Of a stretch of 64,000 bases of DNA, positions 48,101 to 57,524 are shown in pieces. How positions within the stretch are numbered: the first letter of the stretch is position 1; each line of letters begins with the position of its first letter. The translations under genes were made by a program, and so were the position numbers. The stretch comes from Pleodorina starrii (taxonomy: Eukaryota; Chlorophyta; Chlorophyceae; Chlamydomonadales; Volvocaceae), in assembly GCA_030267565.1 (NCBI GenBank), contig BRXU01000006.1:4824001-4888000 (forward strand). Direction: 5' to 3'. Below the pieces are notes generated by a model, which was not told where the DNA came from, ran no database searches, and worked only from the letters and a program-made list of their open reading frames with translations.

Positions 48101-51100
48101 TCAATTACGCACTGTGTCGTGACAGCTGTCACGACACACTGCGTCTCTGGCACATCGGGTAGAGCTCCGCGCCCAACCCCCCCACACCAGAAACCCCGAA
48201 CTGGGTTTTTTCGTGGGGAACACCTCACCAGTGGCCGGCCGTGTGATTCGAACCCACGCCGCGTACCGCTAGACGGGGTTCCCGCAACTCCCCCCATATA
48301 TGACTGAATCTAGCGGCCAAGGACATCTGCAATCGTACTGCAGACTGGTAAAGGTGACTCGAGCATGTTGGGCAGGCCTGACCGGGCCTTTTCATCGTAG
48401 CCGGGCTTAGGGATCCTGCCGTACTTGGATCATGAGGGGCACTCAGCTCCCGCTCAGGCAGTGATCGCCGGAGTGACGGCACTCAGATCCCGTCTTCCGG
48501 AGTAGATTCCGCGGCGTTCCCCATCCTTGACCGAGGAGGGGTTTCCTGGTGTAGACCGTACAATCCAGGCTTTTGACACGCTGTGTCAATTACGCAGTGT
48601 GTCGTGACATCACATCACATCACGCCACATCACATCACATCACGCCACATCACATCTGGTCTGGATAAGACACTACCGGCGTTACGATTAAGGTCCTGGG
48701 TTCGATTCCCGGGGAGACCCCCGACATTGTCGGGAGCGGCGAGATTATGGCTAGCTGCTGAGATGTGGAGTTGGGCCCCAGTTGATTGGGCAGATGACAC
48801 GGTTGATTGGTGGCGATCGCTGAACCCTCAGTCTCTACGGATGTCGGGTGAACGGATGTGATGTGATGTGATGTGCCACATCACATCACATCACGCCACA
48901 TCACATCACATGAGACCACCCCGTGGGAACACATGAGAAAGCTGAGCAATCGACAGATCGACAGCTTAATGATGGCGGCGGCGCTGTCGAGTGTTGACTG
49001 CGCGTCACCTCCCCCCTAGAAGGCTCTCACCGTCACGAGTCCCATGCCGGACAGGGCGGGTGTCCTCGCGTCCGCGGGGTCGCTGGAGATGGCCAGCAGC
49101 ACAGTCACCAGCGGCGGCAGTACGGCGGTGGGGGGCGGCGGATACGTCGGCGTCGTCGGCGTCGGCGGATACGTCGGCGTCGGCAGCGGTGGCGGCGACG
49201 GCGGCTGCAGGGAGGGATACTCTAGGAGCAGAGGACTCGAAGGCGGCAGTGGTGACGAAGGGACCTCAGCGGGTGGCGGAGAGCTTTCCGGAGACGGCAG
49301 CGGCGTGGGCAGGAGTGCGGGTGATGGGGACGGCAGTGGTGACGAAGGGACCTCAGTTGGTGGCGGAGACGGCAGAGGCGTGGGCAGCGGTTGCGGCAGG
49401 AGTGCGGGTGATGAGGGCGGCAGAAGCTCCGGTGCCGGGCTCTCGGACAACAGCGGCGTCGGCGTCGGCGTTGGCATTGGCAGTGAGGGTGTCGGAAGAG
49501 CAGAGGGTGACGGAGGCGACGAGTCCTCCGGAAGCGGACTGGCTGCCGACGGCGTCGGCGACGGCGGCGTCGGCTGCTCTGTCGGTGGCGGACTTTGCGG
49601 CGTCGGCGTCGGCGACGGCAGCGGCGGCGGCGGCGGGGGAGAGGACGGCTCCTCCGGTTGCCAGTTGCTCGCGTGGGGTGGATACCGCGGTGGCGGGGAG
49701 GGCGGCTGAGGTGGCTGAGGCGACGGGTCCTCCGGCGTCGGGCTCTCCAGCGGGGTCGGGGTCGGCGACGGCGACGGCGGCGCTTGCGTCGGATACGACG
49801 GCGGCGGGTTCGGCTCGTTGGGCGGATACGACGACGGGCCTGTCGGCGGCGAGCTGGCCAGCCGGGGTGGATACGACGGTGACGATGCCGGTGACGGTGA
49901 CGGTGACGGTGACGGCGACGGCGGTGGGCTGATCTCATATGTTGGTGGATATCGTGGCGGCGACGCTGCCGGCGCATTCGGTGACGGACGTGACGGGCCC
50001 TGCGACGGCGGCTGGCTCGATGACGGCGGCGGAGACAGCGGTGACGGCGACGGCAGCTGCCCCGACGGCGAGCTGGGCACCACGAGGGGCAAGTACGACG
50101 GCGGCGGCGGTGATGTAACCAGCGAGTACGACGGCGGGTACGACGCCGGCGTCGGACTCGCGACGGGATTCGTCATGCCCCCCTGCGGTGACGGCGGCTG
50201 CGGCGGCACTTGCGAGCCGTACATCGGCGAATGGTGATGATGGTGGTCGTGGTGATACGCGGGAGGCAGGCTCTCGGGCCACTCCCCGGGCCACTCCTCC
50301 CCCTCCGGGGTGGTAGACGGCTGCGGGGCTGTCGGGACGATACCGGAAGGGCAGCGGGCAGCAGGCAGGGTTGGGGCAGTTTGCTCGCTTAGGGTTGATC
50401 GTGGCTTTCATCGTGTGATGGCCTTTCTCCATTGCCGTGCCGTTCAATGTTGCCTAATACGGCAGCTCAATCCTGTCAATCACCATCATACGGTCATATG
50501 ACAACCGAATGAGCGCAGACGTCTTCCCCAATGAGTAAACGTTAACAACGTTTAGTCATTGGGGTTTTAGGGTTTTAGGGTTTTACAAACCCTAACACCA
50601 ATCATTGCAGCCCCGCCCTGTCGCCTCACCTTCGTCACACTCCACCGCCAGCAAGAGTCCCCCCGAGCCCGAGCCGCCACACGCGCCCGCGTCGCCCCAG
50701 GCGCTGTGCTCGCACCCCAGCAGCCCCTCCTCGTCGCCTCTGCAGACCAGGCCCGACAGCACCGGCGGCGCTGATGGCCCCGGCGAGCTCGCTCCGGAAC
50801 CAGCCGGCACGCTAGCCGTAGAAGTACTGTTAGCACCATTCGTGGGAACTGTAGCAGCATCCGCACTCGCGGTACTGGTACCAGCCATGGCACCAGCAGT
50901 TGTGGTGGTAGAAGTGGTGGCAGTGGTGTTTTCTGTATCGGTCGTGTTGGTGGCTCGGAGCACTGGCCGGCCTCCCGGATAGCCCAGTTGCCTACACACG
51001 ACATTGGCCACAACGGCCGCCGCTGCCGCCAACGCTGCTGCCTGACCGTCGTCGCCTGGGTTGGCTTGCTGCGGTCCGTCCGGATTACCAATCGGGACTA

Positions 51101-53850
51101 CGTCCGTACTTTGGGGGTTGATAGGGGTTGGTGATGGCGGCGGCGAGGGCAGCAGCGGATCGGTTGAGGGGGAGGGGTCGGCTGTTGGGGAGGGCGGTGT
51201 GGCCGACGGCGGCGGCGGCGGGGGTTGTGTTGCCACTGGTGAAGTGGTGGAGAGGTCTAGTCCTAGTTGTGTGGGGGGCGGTTGAGTTGATGACGCCGGT
51301 GTTGTGTCGGGTGAGGGGTATGGGGAGGGGGAGGCCGGGGAAGTGCTTTCCGAGCGGGTAGAGAAGATGGAGGTGAGGAAAGCGGAGAAGGAGGACAGGG
51401 AGGAGGAGGAGTTGGAGGAGGAGAAGGAGGGGAAGGACGAGTTGACGGCAGATGAGAAGGACGAGTTGGCGGCAGATGAGAGCGACGAGTTGGCGATAGA
51501 TGTGTAGTTGAACAAGGTAGAGAACAAGGAGGAGAACAACGAGGAGCGAGAGGCGGACGAAGAGGACGAGGAAGGCGACGGTGAAGGCGAAGGCGAAGGT
51601 GAGGGTGACGGTGAGGGTGTGAGCGAGGGTGACGACGAGGTTGAGGGCGTGGGTGAGGGGGAGGGTGACGGCGAGAGCGAGGGCAAGAGCGATGGAGAGG
51701 TGGTGTCAGGGGCCGGAGAGGACAAGGAGGAGCCATCAGCTGGGAGTGCCAAGTTGACTGCGGGTGGAAAGGGAGTTGGCAGGGTTGCCGCAGCGGGGAC
51801 TGAGGAGTTGACATGGGAGGGAGGTGCGACACAGATCGTGCCCCACACGTCGCCAGCCCCCAGAGAGACCTCCACCACGCCGGAGCCCCCTTGGCCGCCA
51901 ACTGGACCTCCCACCAGGCGGACTGCGAGCAGTGGGGGGAGGGGGGGAGGGGGGCAGTGGAGCAGTGGGGGGGAGGGGGGGAGGGGGGCAGTGGAGCAGT
52001 GGGGGGAAGGGGGGCAGTGGAGCAGTGGAGCAGTTGGGGGGGAGGGGGGCAGTGGAGCAGTTTGGGGGGAGGGGGGCAGTGGAGCAGTTGGGGGGGAGGG
52101 GGGCAGTGGAGCAGTGGGGGTTGAGGGGTCAACGGCAGCAAGCAGCAAGCCAGCTAGGGCAACTGATGGGAGGACGAGTGTGCCACCGCTGCGCATTCCG
52201 TTGGATCTCTCTCCCTTTCTCTTTCTCTCTGTTGCATCGCATCGCATCGGGACTCGACCGCCCCTCCATTCGATCACCCCCCCTCAGGACGCCCGCCTGC
52301 GCAACGGACCTTGCACCAGGCTGACGGTTGGGATGCCAATTGTCGAACTGCCGCTCGTCGAGTTTCCAGCCGTGGAGTTGCCGGTCGGCATCTCGCCGGT
52401 TGTGGCATTGCCAGTCGTCGAGTCCCCAACCGTCGTCGAGTCGCCAGCTGTCGAGTTGCTGCTGCCGCTACCGTCGGCGGCGGCGGGCGAGGATGAAGGT
52501 GACGGTGAAGGTGAGGGCGAAGGTGAGGGCGAAGGTGAGGGCGAAGGTGAGGGCGAAGGTGAGGGCGAAGGTGAGGGTGTGGGTGAGGGCGACGGGGAGG
52601 GTGTGGCGGTGGTGGTGGTGGTGGTGGTAGGGCTCCTCACACACCACACGCCCGCTATGCCCGCCTTGCCCATGCAGCGTTGGTGGCCCCACGCAGCTCG
52701 CGCGCAGTCCACCAGACTGGTTACATCAGGGCCGCAGTTCTGTAGTCGAGAGAAACGGAACGGAGAGGAACGGGCGAGGGAGGGGAGGGAAGGGGAGGTA
52801 AAACAGGTGACCAGCAGGTGAGGGCTGCGAAATCCAATTAGGTATGGGGTCATATCAGTGTTTCGTCGTACTGCCCCCTCGTGACCCCATTTGGCGTCCC
52901 TCCCTCCCTCTCTCCCTCCCTCCCTCTCAATGACAGCGAGGCAACGCCATCGCAACCAGCCTCTGTCCAGACACTTTCGAGGCATCATGGTGTTTGACGT
53001 TGTATGTACTGCACCTCTGAACGACACTCACCAGCACGTTGAGGAGGGTCGGTAGGGCCTCATCCGGGGTCTGCGGCACAGCGGCCGCAAAGCCCGGCGA
53101 TGCGGCAGTTCGAGGCATCCCAATGGACCCCAGACCCAACTGACGACAGGCCGCGCTCGCCTCCGTCCCGTCGAAGTTCTGGAAGCAGATCGAGCCCCAT
53201 GTGGCGCCGTTGTCGGCAGAGACCTGTCGTACATTGTTGGACATTCAGCACGATCCGGGCGGACGGGCGGACGGGCGGGTAGAAGGGAGCAAATTTCATA
53301 TTTGGGCAATGTGAGTGGGCATCGAACATAGCCAACATGACTCGCGCTCACGGACCCGCAACCGCTCTTCCCTTGTTCCCGTGTCTCCTAGTGGCTGGCC
53401 CGTCACTTGCATTCAGCACCAACAGTCCCGGCGACGCACAGCCCGGCGACGCTCGCTCGCCCGCTCGCTGTGTCACTCGCACGCGCTATCGCTCACTCAC
53501 TCAATCATTTCAAACCACCCCCACGCACTCACTCACCTGGAGCCAACCCATTTGCACAAGTCCAAACGCCGCCGAACTGCCGTTGCCGGCGAGGCGGAGC
53601 AGGAACGGCGGTTTGGGTCCGTCGGGCAAGGTGCTCTGCACTTCGCGACGGGCGGCGCTGCTGCTAGCCGTCACGTTGCCTTCAGGTTGCAGAGTCGGCG
53701 GAGCCTTGTTGTAGTTGCTGATCGTGACAGCGGCGGTGTTGCTGTTCGCGCTGCCGCGGAGGCCGCGGCCGCTGTTGTTGCTCTGCCGCGGCGGCGTCCG
53801 GGAGGTCTGCTTGGTAGCGACGCCCCGGTTGGCCGCTTCGAGCTGAGTCA
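45144..53850 (-). CDS. SRCR-domain protein A with Pro-rich stalk, 5' partial
   Basis: In-phase exons: 53537-53850, 53032-53223, 52310-52739, 50630-51922, 49031-50328, 45144-45923 (about 1434 residues visible). Domains: an N-terminal Ser/Asn-rich part; SRCR-1 (DNGATWGSICFQNFDG...AACRQLG...CARAAWGHQRC); a Thr and (SP)n linker; SRCR-2, starting VRLVGGPVGG and WGTICV, interrupted by about 270 Ser/Pro/Thr residues before NVVCRQLGYPGG and ending LLLAVECDE; about 400 residues of PPSP/PTPTP stalk; then SRCR-3 (TWSHVCGDSRAGW...CRQAGYAAGGEP) and SRCR-4 (GPYGAVCLDDGFD...CRSLGF...VRCSGSEAG), ending at TGA. SRCR domains bind proteins or glycans; the stalk resembles hydroxyproline-rich wall proteins, so a secreted or surface role is likely. 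One more upstream exon ending at 53970 (phase-compatible donor GTAGGAG) is possible. No signal peptide was located. Confidence 0.8.
46184..48609. mobile_element. Tandem array of five 483-486 bp terminal-inverted-repeat elements
   Basis: Copies start at 46184, 46669, 47155, 47641 and 48127. Each begins TGTCACGACACACTGCGT and ends with its inverted complement, ACGCA(G/C)TGTGTCGTGACA. Adjacent copies are joined head to tail with only GC between, so every junction is a palindrome centred on TCGTGACAGCTGTCACGA. There is no transposase frame; the 109- and 85-residue frames merely repeat with the unit. Elements of this size with such ends are MITE-like. The array lies in the last intron (45924-49030) of SRCR gene A and is flanked on both sides by CACAT-type repeats. 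Confidence 0.85.
46287..46312 (-). other. tRNA-like B-box segment inside each array unit
   Basis: On the minus strand each unit carries GTGGGTTCGAATCACAC, which matches a tRNA T-arm (loop TTCGAAT, stem GTGGG/CACAC with one mismatch) and a Pol III B box. It is preceded by GTCTAGCGGTACGCGGC, reminiscent of a D-arm/A-box but too close for a full tRNA. The same segment recurs every 486 bases in the other four copies. It is not a functional tRNA gene; the unit may have captured or derived from a tRNA-like sequence. Confidence 0.4.
48596..48655 (+). repeat. (CACAT)n repeat at the right edge of the array
   Basis: Runs of CATCACATCACATCACGCCA follow the last element end at 48609. A matching run (46148-46183) precedes the first element. 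The array may therefore have inserted into, or expanded next to, a pentanucleotide tract. Confidence 0.8.
48656..48721 (+). other. tRNA-derived pseudogene or SINE head
   Basis: GTCTGGATAAGAC can form a D-arm and CTGGGTTCGATTCCCGG is a good T-arm with TTCGATT loop, followed by GGAGACC like a 3' acceptor strand. The 5' acceptor strand does not match and the anticodon stem cannot be drawn, so this is not an intact tRNA. Algal genomes carry tRNA-derived SINEs with this arrangement. Confidence 0.5.
48857..48911. repeat. Inverted GATGTG/CACATC repeat
   Basis: Four TGATG-type units (GTGATGTGATGTGATGTG) are directly followed by CCACATCACATCACATCAC, making a near-perfect hairpin, and then GAGACCACC. 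The same pentanucleotide family borders the element array. Confidence 0.85.
50526..50587. repeat. 18-bp hairpin joined to TTTTAGGG telomere-type repeats
   Basis: CCCCAATGAGTAAACGTT and AACGTTTAGTCATTGGGG form an inverted repeat with one mismatch around AAC. Directly after it are two TTTTAGGG units and a partial third. TTTTAGGG is the Chlamydomonas telomere repeat. The block sits in the SRCR A intron 50329-50629. Confidence 0.85.
51935..52130 (+). repeat. G-rich intronic minisatellite
   Basis: Units of about 30 bases built from GGGGGGGAGGGGGGCAGTGG and AGCAGT recur six or more times in the SRCR A intron between exons ending at 52310 and starting at 51922. The array abuts the splice acceptor. 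Dense G-runs on the plus strand could form quadruplexes. Confidence 0.9.
52497..52615 (-). repeat. 12-bp coding repeat giving (SPSP)n linker
   Basis: Tandem GAAGGTGAGGGC (plus) units, about eight copies, encode a Ser-Pro linker on the minus strand between SRCR-1 and SRCR-2 of gene A. A related, less regular block lies at 51580-51700 inside the SRCR-2 insert. Confidence 0.85.
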
Positions 53851-56800
53851 CTGCATGTGGACAACAGTGCAGATGAGGCGAGATAGATCGGTTAGCTGGG
53901 AGCGAACAGGAAGGATGGGAAGTTGAGCTCCCACCGGCATCGGACCAAGGACAGACCCTAAGCTCCTACCAGCAATCAGACGTTCCATGCCAATCTCAAA
54001 ACAGAGACTGGATAAGGATTCTGGTACGCCTTTGCAGTCTTCTAAGCTCAGCCTGCGTGCACCAACGTCTCCTTCAATTGCCCTGACGACACAGGTGCAA
54101 CCTCTCCTCAGATGTGCCGCACTCCGTGCGAAAAAACTTTGGAGGTGGATGTCAATTTTTTCACTATAATGGGGTACAGTTGCAAGCTCCCTTACTTGTG
54201 CCAATCGCGTTTTTGAAGCGCATTGGTGACGGCCTTCCCGTCCGCCCACACGGCGATGGGGAGCAGCAAAATTGCCAGCCATTTGCAAGTTATACTCTTA
54301 TCCATTGAAAATTTAACTGGTTGGCCTGCAGCTGCAGGGGTGCCTAGACGTCCAAAGGCCATGCTGAGCCCGTTTAAGGGAGACCTGGGCGAATGGCCGC
54401 GGGAAAGATCCTTGGAAGGACACCTTCAAGCTTGTATGCATCAAAATCCAACACGCCTTGTGGAGTGGAGTTTATAGTCTAGCAGTCTCGTCTATGAGAG
54501 AGTCGCCTTGGTGAAGTGTTTAACGTAGGATCAGTGCCCGAAATTTATTTTATAATATTTCCACACTTGCCGTTCACTGTATAAGTAGCACCGATCAGCT
54601 GACTCGTGGGGTGGGCTTGCCATTGCCGGACGGATGCCGCTACTGCACCTACCGGTACTGCACAGCAGAAACGCCGAGTTCGTAATACTGCGCAATGACG
54701 CGCAAAGAATATGGAGCACCAGAATTGTTTCATAATATATGCCCAGGATTGCGCATGCTTCCACGATGCACTGGTTGAGGAGTTTTGGTACGGTTTTACC
54801 GGCAGGCCTATTGGGGTCCCCGCCGGGTGACAATCAAGGCCAGTTTTTGTGATGGAGGCCTGGCCCTATTGCCTTTTGATATTCGGCAGAACAGAGCCCT
54901 GAACAGAGTCGCGCAAGTCCGCACTACGAAGCTGTTTCCATCCCCTCTGCCACGCCCTGCCTGACTCGGCCTTCCTCTGTAACAGACAAATCAGTGGAGC
55001 CAGGTTGAATCTGTGAGCAACAAAACTGAACCCGACGTATGAACAGTACCTTATAGTGAGCAAGCACTTGTTAAACGTCGCTCAATCAGCTCGGGCGTGC
55101 TTGATGGCGAGGGGCACCCTTTCTAGAGATCCGGCGTGCGCCAGGCGGGCGCCTGCTACATTCTTTCAGGTCTCTGGGCCATTCCATCGACGCGGTTCAG
55201 GAGCAAAGACAGACACAACTCACAGACATACATCTCCTGGCTGCCAGGCTTTGAATGCATCGGTTTGCAAGGGGCCCGGTTTTGGCACGACATAATATCA
55301 CGACGTGTGTCGAAGTCTCAAGTTCAGTGCCATTAAGCAGGTTAGCGGCAGGAGACTGGGGCCAGGCCTCCTCGACATTGGGAGACGTGATGTGCCTCGC
55401 CAGCAGCACGTCAGGGGGGGGGGAAACTCTGCTCAACTCGCAGGCGCGCCCCTAGGGATTCGTTCCCGCCGGCCACACATGCTTTCGCGCCATGCAACCC
55501 AGCCTGCTGACCGGTGGCCTAAGGAATTTATCGGCCAGATTTGTATCGGTCTCATGCTTTCATCAATGTTGCCCTTTTTGCCCAGAGTGAATGTGTCTCG
55601 CTACGCTATAAATGCATTTTTGCCTTCACGAAGGGGGCCATCCAACCCTATCCAACCAGAGGCAGGGACGAGGCATCGGAGGAGAGGCGGGCGTTCCGTG
55701 AGACACAACCCCGTTGCGTGTGGCCCGTGCCGGTTATTACAGTCTCTCGCACGCGCACGCACTCCCTTACCCCACGCATTCGGCAACAACACACACCACC
55801 GAATCGCTGTCGCCATAAAAGCAACACAACCCCGTCTATCTGTCGTTGTTGTTATGTACTGTACAGCGAAGAGGCCGGACCGCCGTGGCAGCTCCCGGCA
55901 CGACACACGGGATGATCTAGGCAGCAGCAGACCAAACCAGCGGGCACGTTACGGTGGCTTGACCTAGGGCCTGAAAACGCGCTGCGGCTCCAACCCCATC
56001 GATGATGAAGTGGATAAGCGAGTCGCCAGTCCCCACACCACCCCGCAGCTGGGGAAAGGCACATCCTCTGCACGTAAGGCCCCCTCACGCGCGCGCGTGC
56101 ACACGCGTGGTGAGGCAGAGCACCACGCGTCGGAAAGGGAGAGCGCGACCCTGCGCCACCGGCCCTGGGCCGCGAAAGAAGCAACTCTGCAAAAACAAGA
56201 CGCAACACATATGACACCACAGAGCCCACAGGCCCCGACAGCTCACGATGGCAATGCGGTATGACAGGGATCCCGACGACAGCTGTTTACATCTGCGCGC
56301 GCGCCCTACACCGCACCCGCAAGCAACGCGACGACACCATCACATCACATGACATCACATGACGCGCGCGCGGGTAATCAACAGCCCATTTAGTATTGAG
56401 AGAGTACTCAAGCGCAATTGCATTGCAGCGCCAATACATATGGTACGGTACGGTGGCCAAATGTCGAATACCCCCACGCCAAATGTTGATTACCCCCGCG
56501 TTATCGCGCAATAGCACTCAGCCAGCCAAGCATCATCCCCCCCGTCAGTGAAACCATCATCCGCTGCATCAGTCCTCCAGCCATCAGGCACTCGCTATGG
56601 GGGTTATGAGATGAGATGGGATGAGGGCTGCAACCAAGAGCACGCGTCGAAGTGCCGAAGCCTCTGCATTGGCAGGGACCGCAGTCGACGGCCGGCCGGG
56701 CCACTGGAAGTTCGGACACCGCGGCAATCTCTCGCGTGACACCGCCCTGCACCCAACACACCCGGCAATACTGACCGTGCACGCGCGCGCATGTACAGAC

Positions 56801-57524
56801 ACACACACACACCCCTGCACATCAGTCATTTTCCTACAGTACCGCACCCACACACGGGCGTCACAGAAGGCAACTAATGCCCCGAAGTTCCCAATTTTAT
56901 TTCTCTACATATCCGCACATCTGCAGCCTAAAGACTGAAATCACACGTCCATCCGCGGGAACCTGAAATGCCCCGTTGGCATCTGTTGCTCATATAAACA
57001 TACACCGTGGCCGCAAACGCGCGCCACGCGCCACACGCCCGCGCGACGACGATGATGATGACGGCGACCAATGGGAGACACCGACACACTCCTGCCTGAC
57101 AACTCCTGCACTTCCGCAGTGATACGGACAGCTCCACCACCATCCGGCGGCAAACCCACCATCCGGAGCCATCGTATGGACTGTCCACATCTTCCTCATG
57201 CGGTGAAAGCACATGTCACTCGAATTGACAGCCACCAGTCATCGGCGTCGAAAACTGCGACGCGCGCTGCGGCTCGGCTCCTCGCCGGGCGGTGGTGGAG
57301 GGGTCTACCCGCCCTTGCCCTTGCCCGGGGTCTGCCCGCGCCAGCTCGCCAGCCAGTCGGCAGGTTATACCCAAGTGCGCCCCTCCGCTTCCTCCATGAG
57401 CTTTCCCACGCGGGCGCACGCCGTTCCGTGAACCAAGCCCAGACTACACTCGGCCAGACCTGCCCAGCCCAGCCTCAACCAGCCCAGACCGGACCAGCCT
57501 AGCCTAGGTACGCGGCTGAGCTCC
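53851..57524. other. Region between SRCR genes A and B
   Basis: The left end (53970 to about 54290) may contain a 5' exon of SRCR gene A, with a frame ending in a phase-correct donor. An AT-rich patch at 54538-54560 could hold its promoter. The rest shows no domain-bearing frame. A TGTAA candidate on the minus strand at 56287-56291 may be the poly(A) signal of gene B. CACAT/GACAT repeats lie at about 56337-56365. Confidence 0.45.

Noticed and set aside
46184..48609. CRISPR array or multigene family of 85- and 109-residue proteins
   Set aside because: Units are 486 bp with no short repeat-spacer structure, the organism is eukaryotic, and the small frames simply recur with the DNA repeat.
48656..48721. 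Functional tRNA gene
   Set aside because: T-arm and D-arm are present, but acceptor strands do not pair and no anticodon stem can be drawn.
53970..54288. First exon of SRCR gene A with ATG at 54288
   Set aside because: A phase-correct donor exists at its end, but there is no signal peptide and low similarity to anything, so I left it out of the CDS and mention it only as possible.
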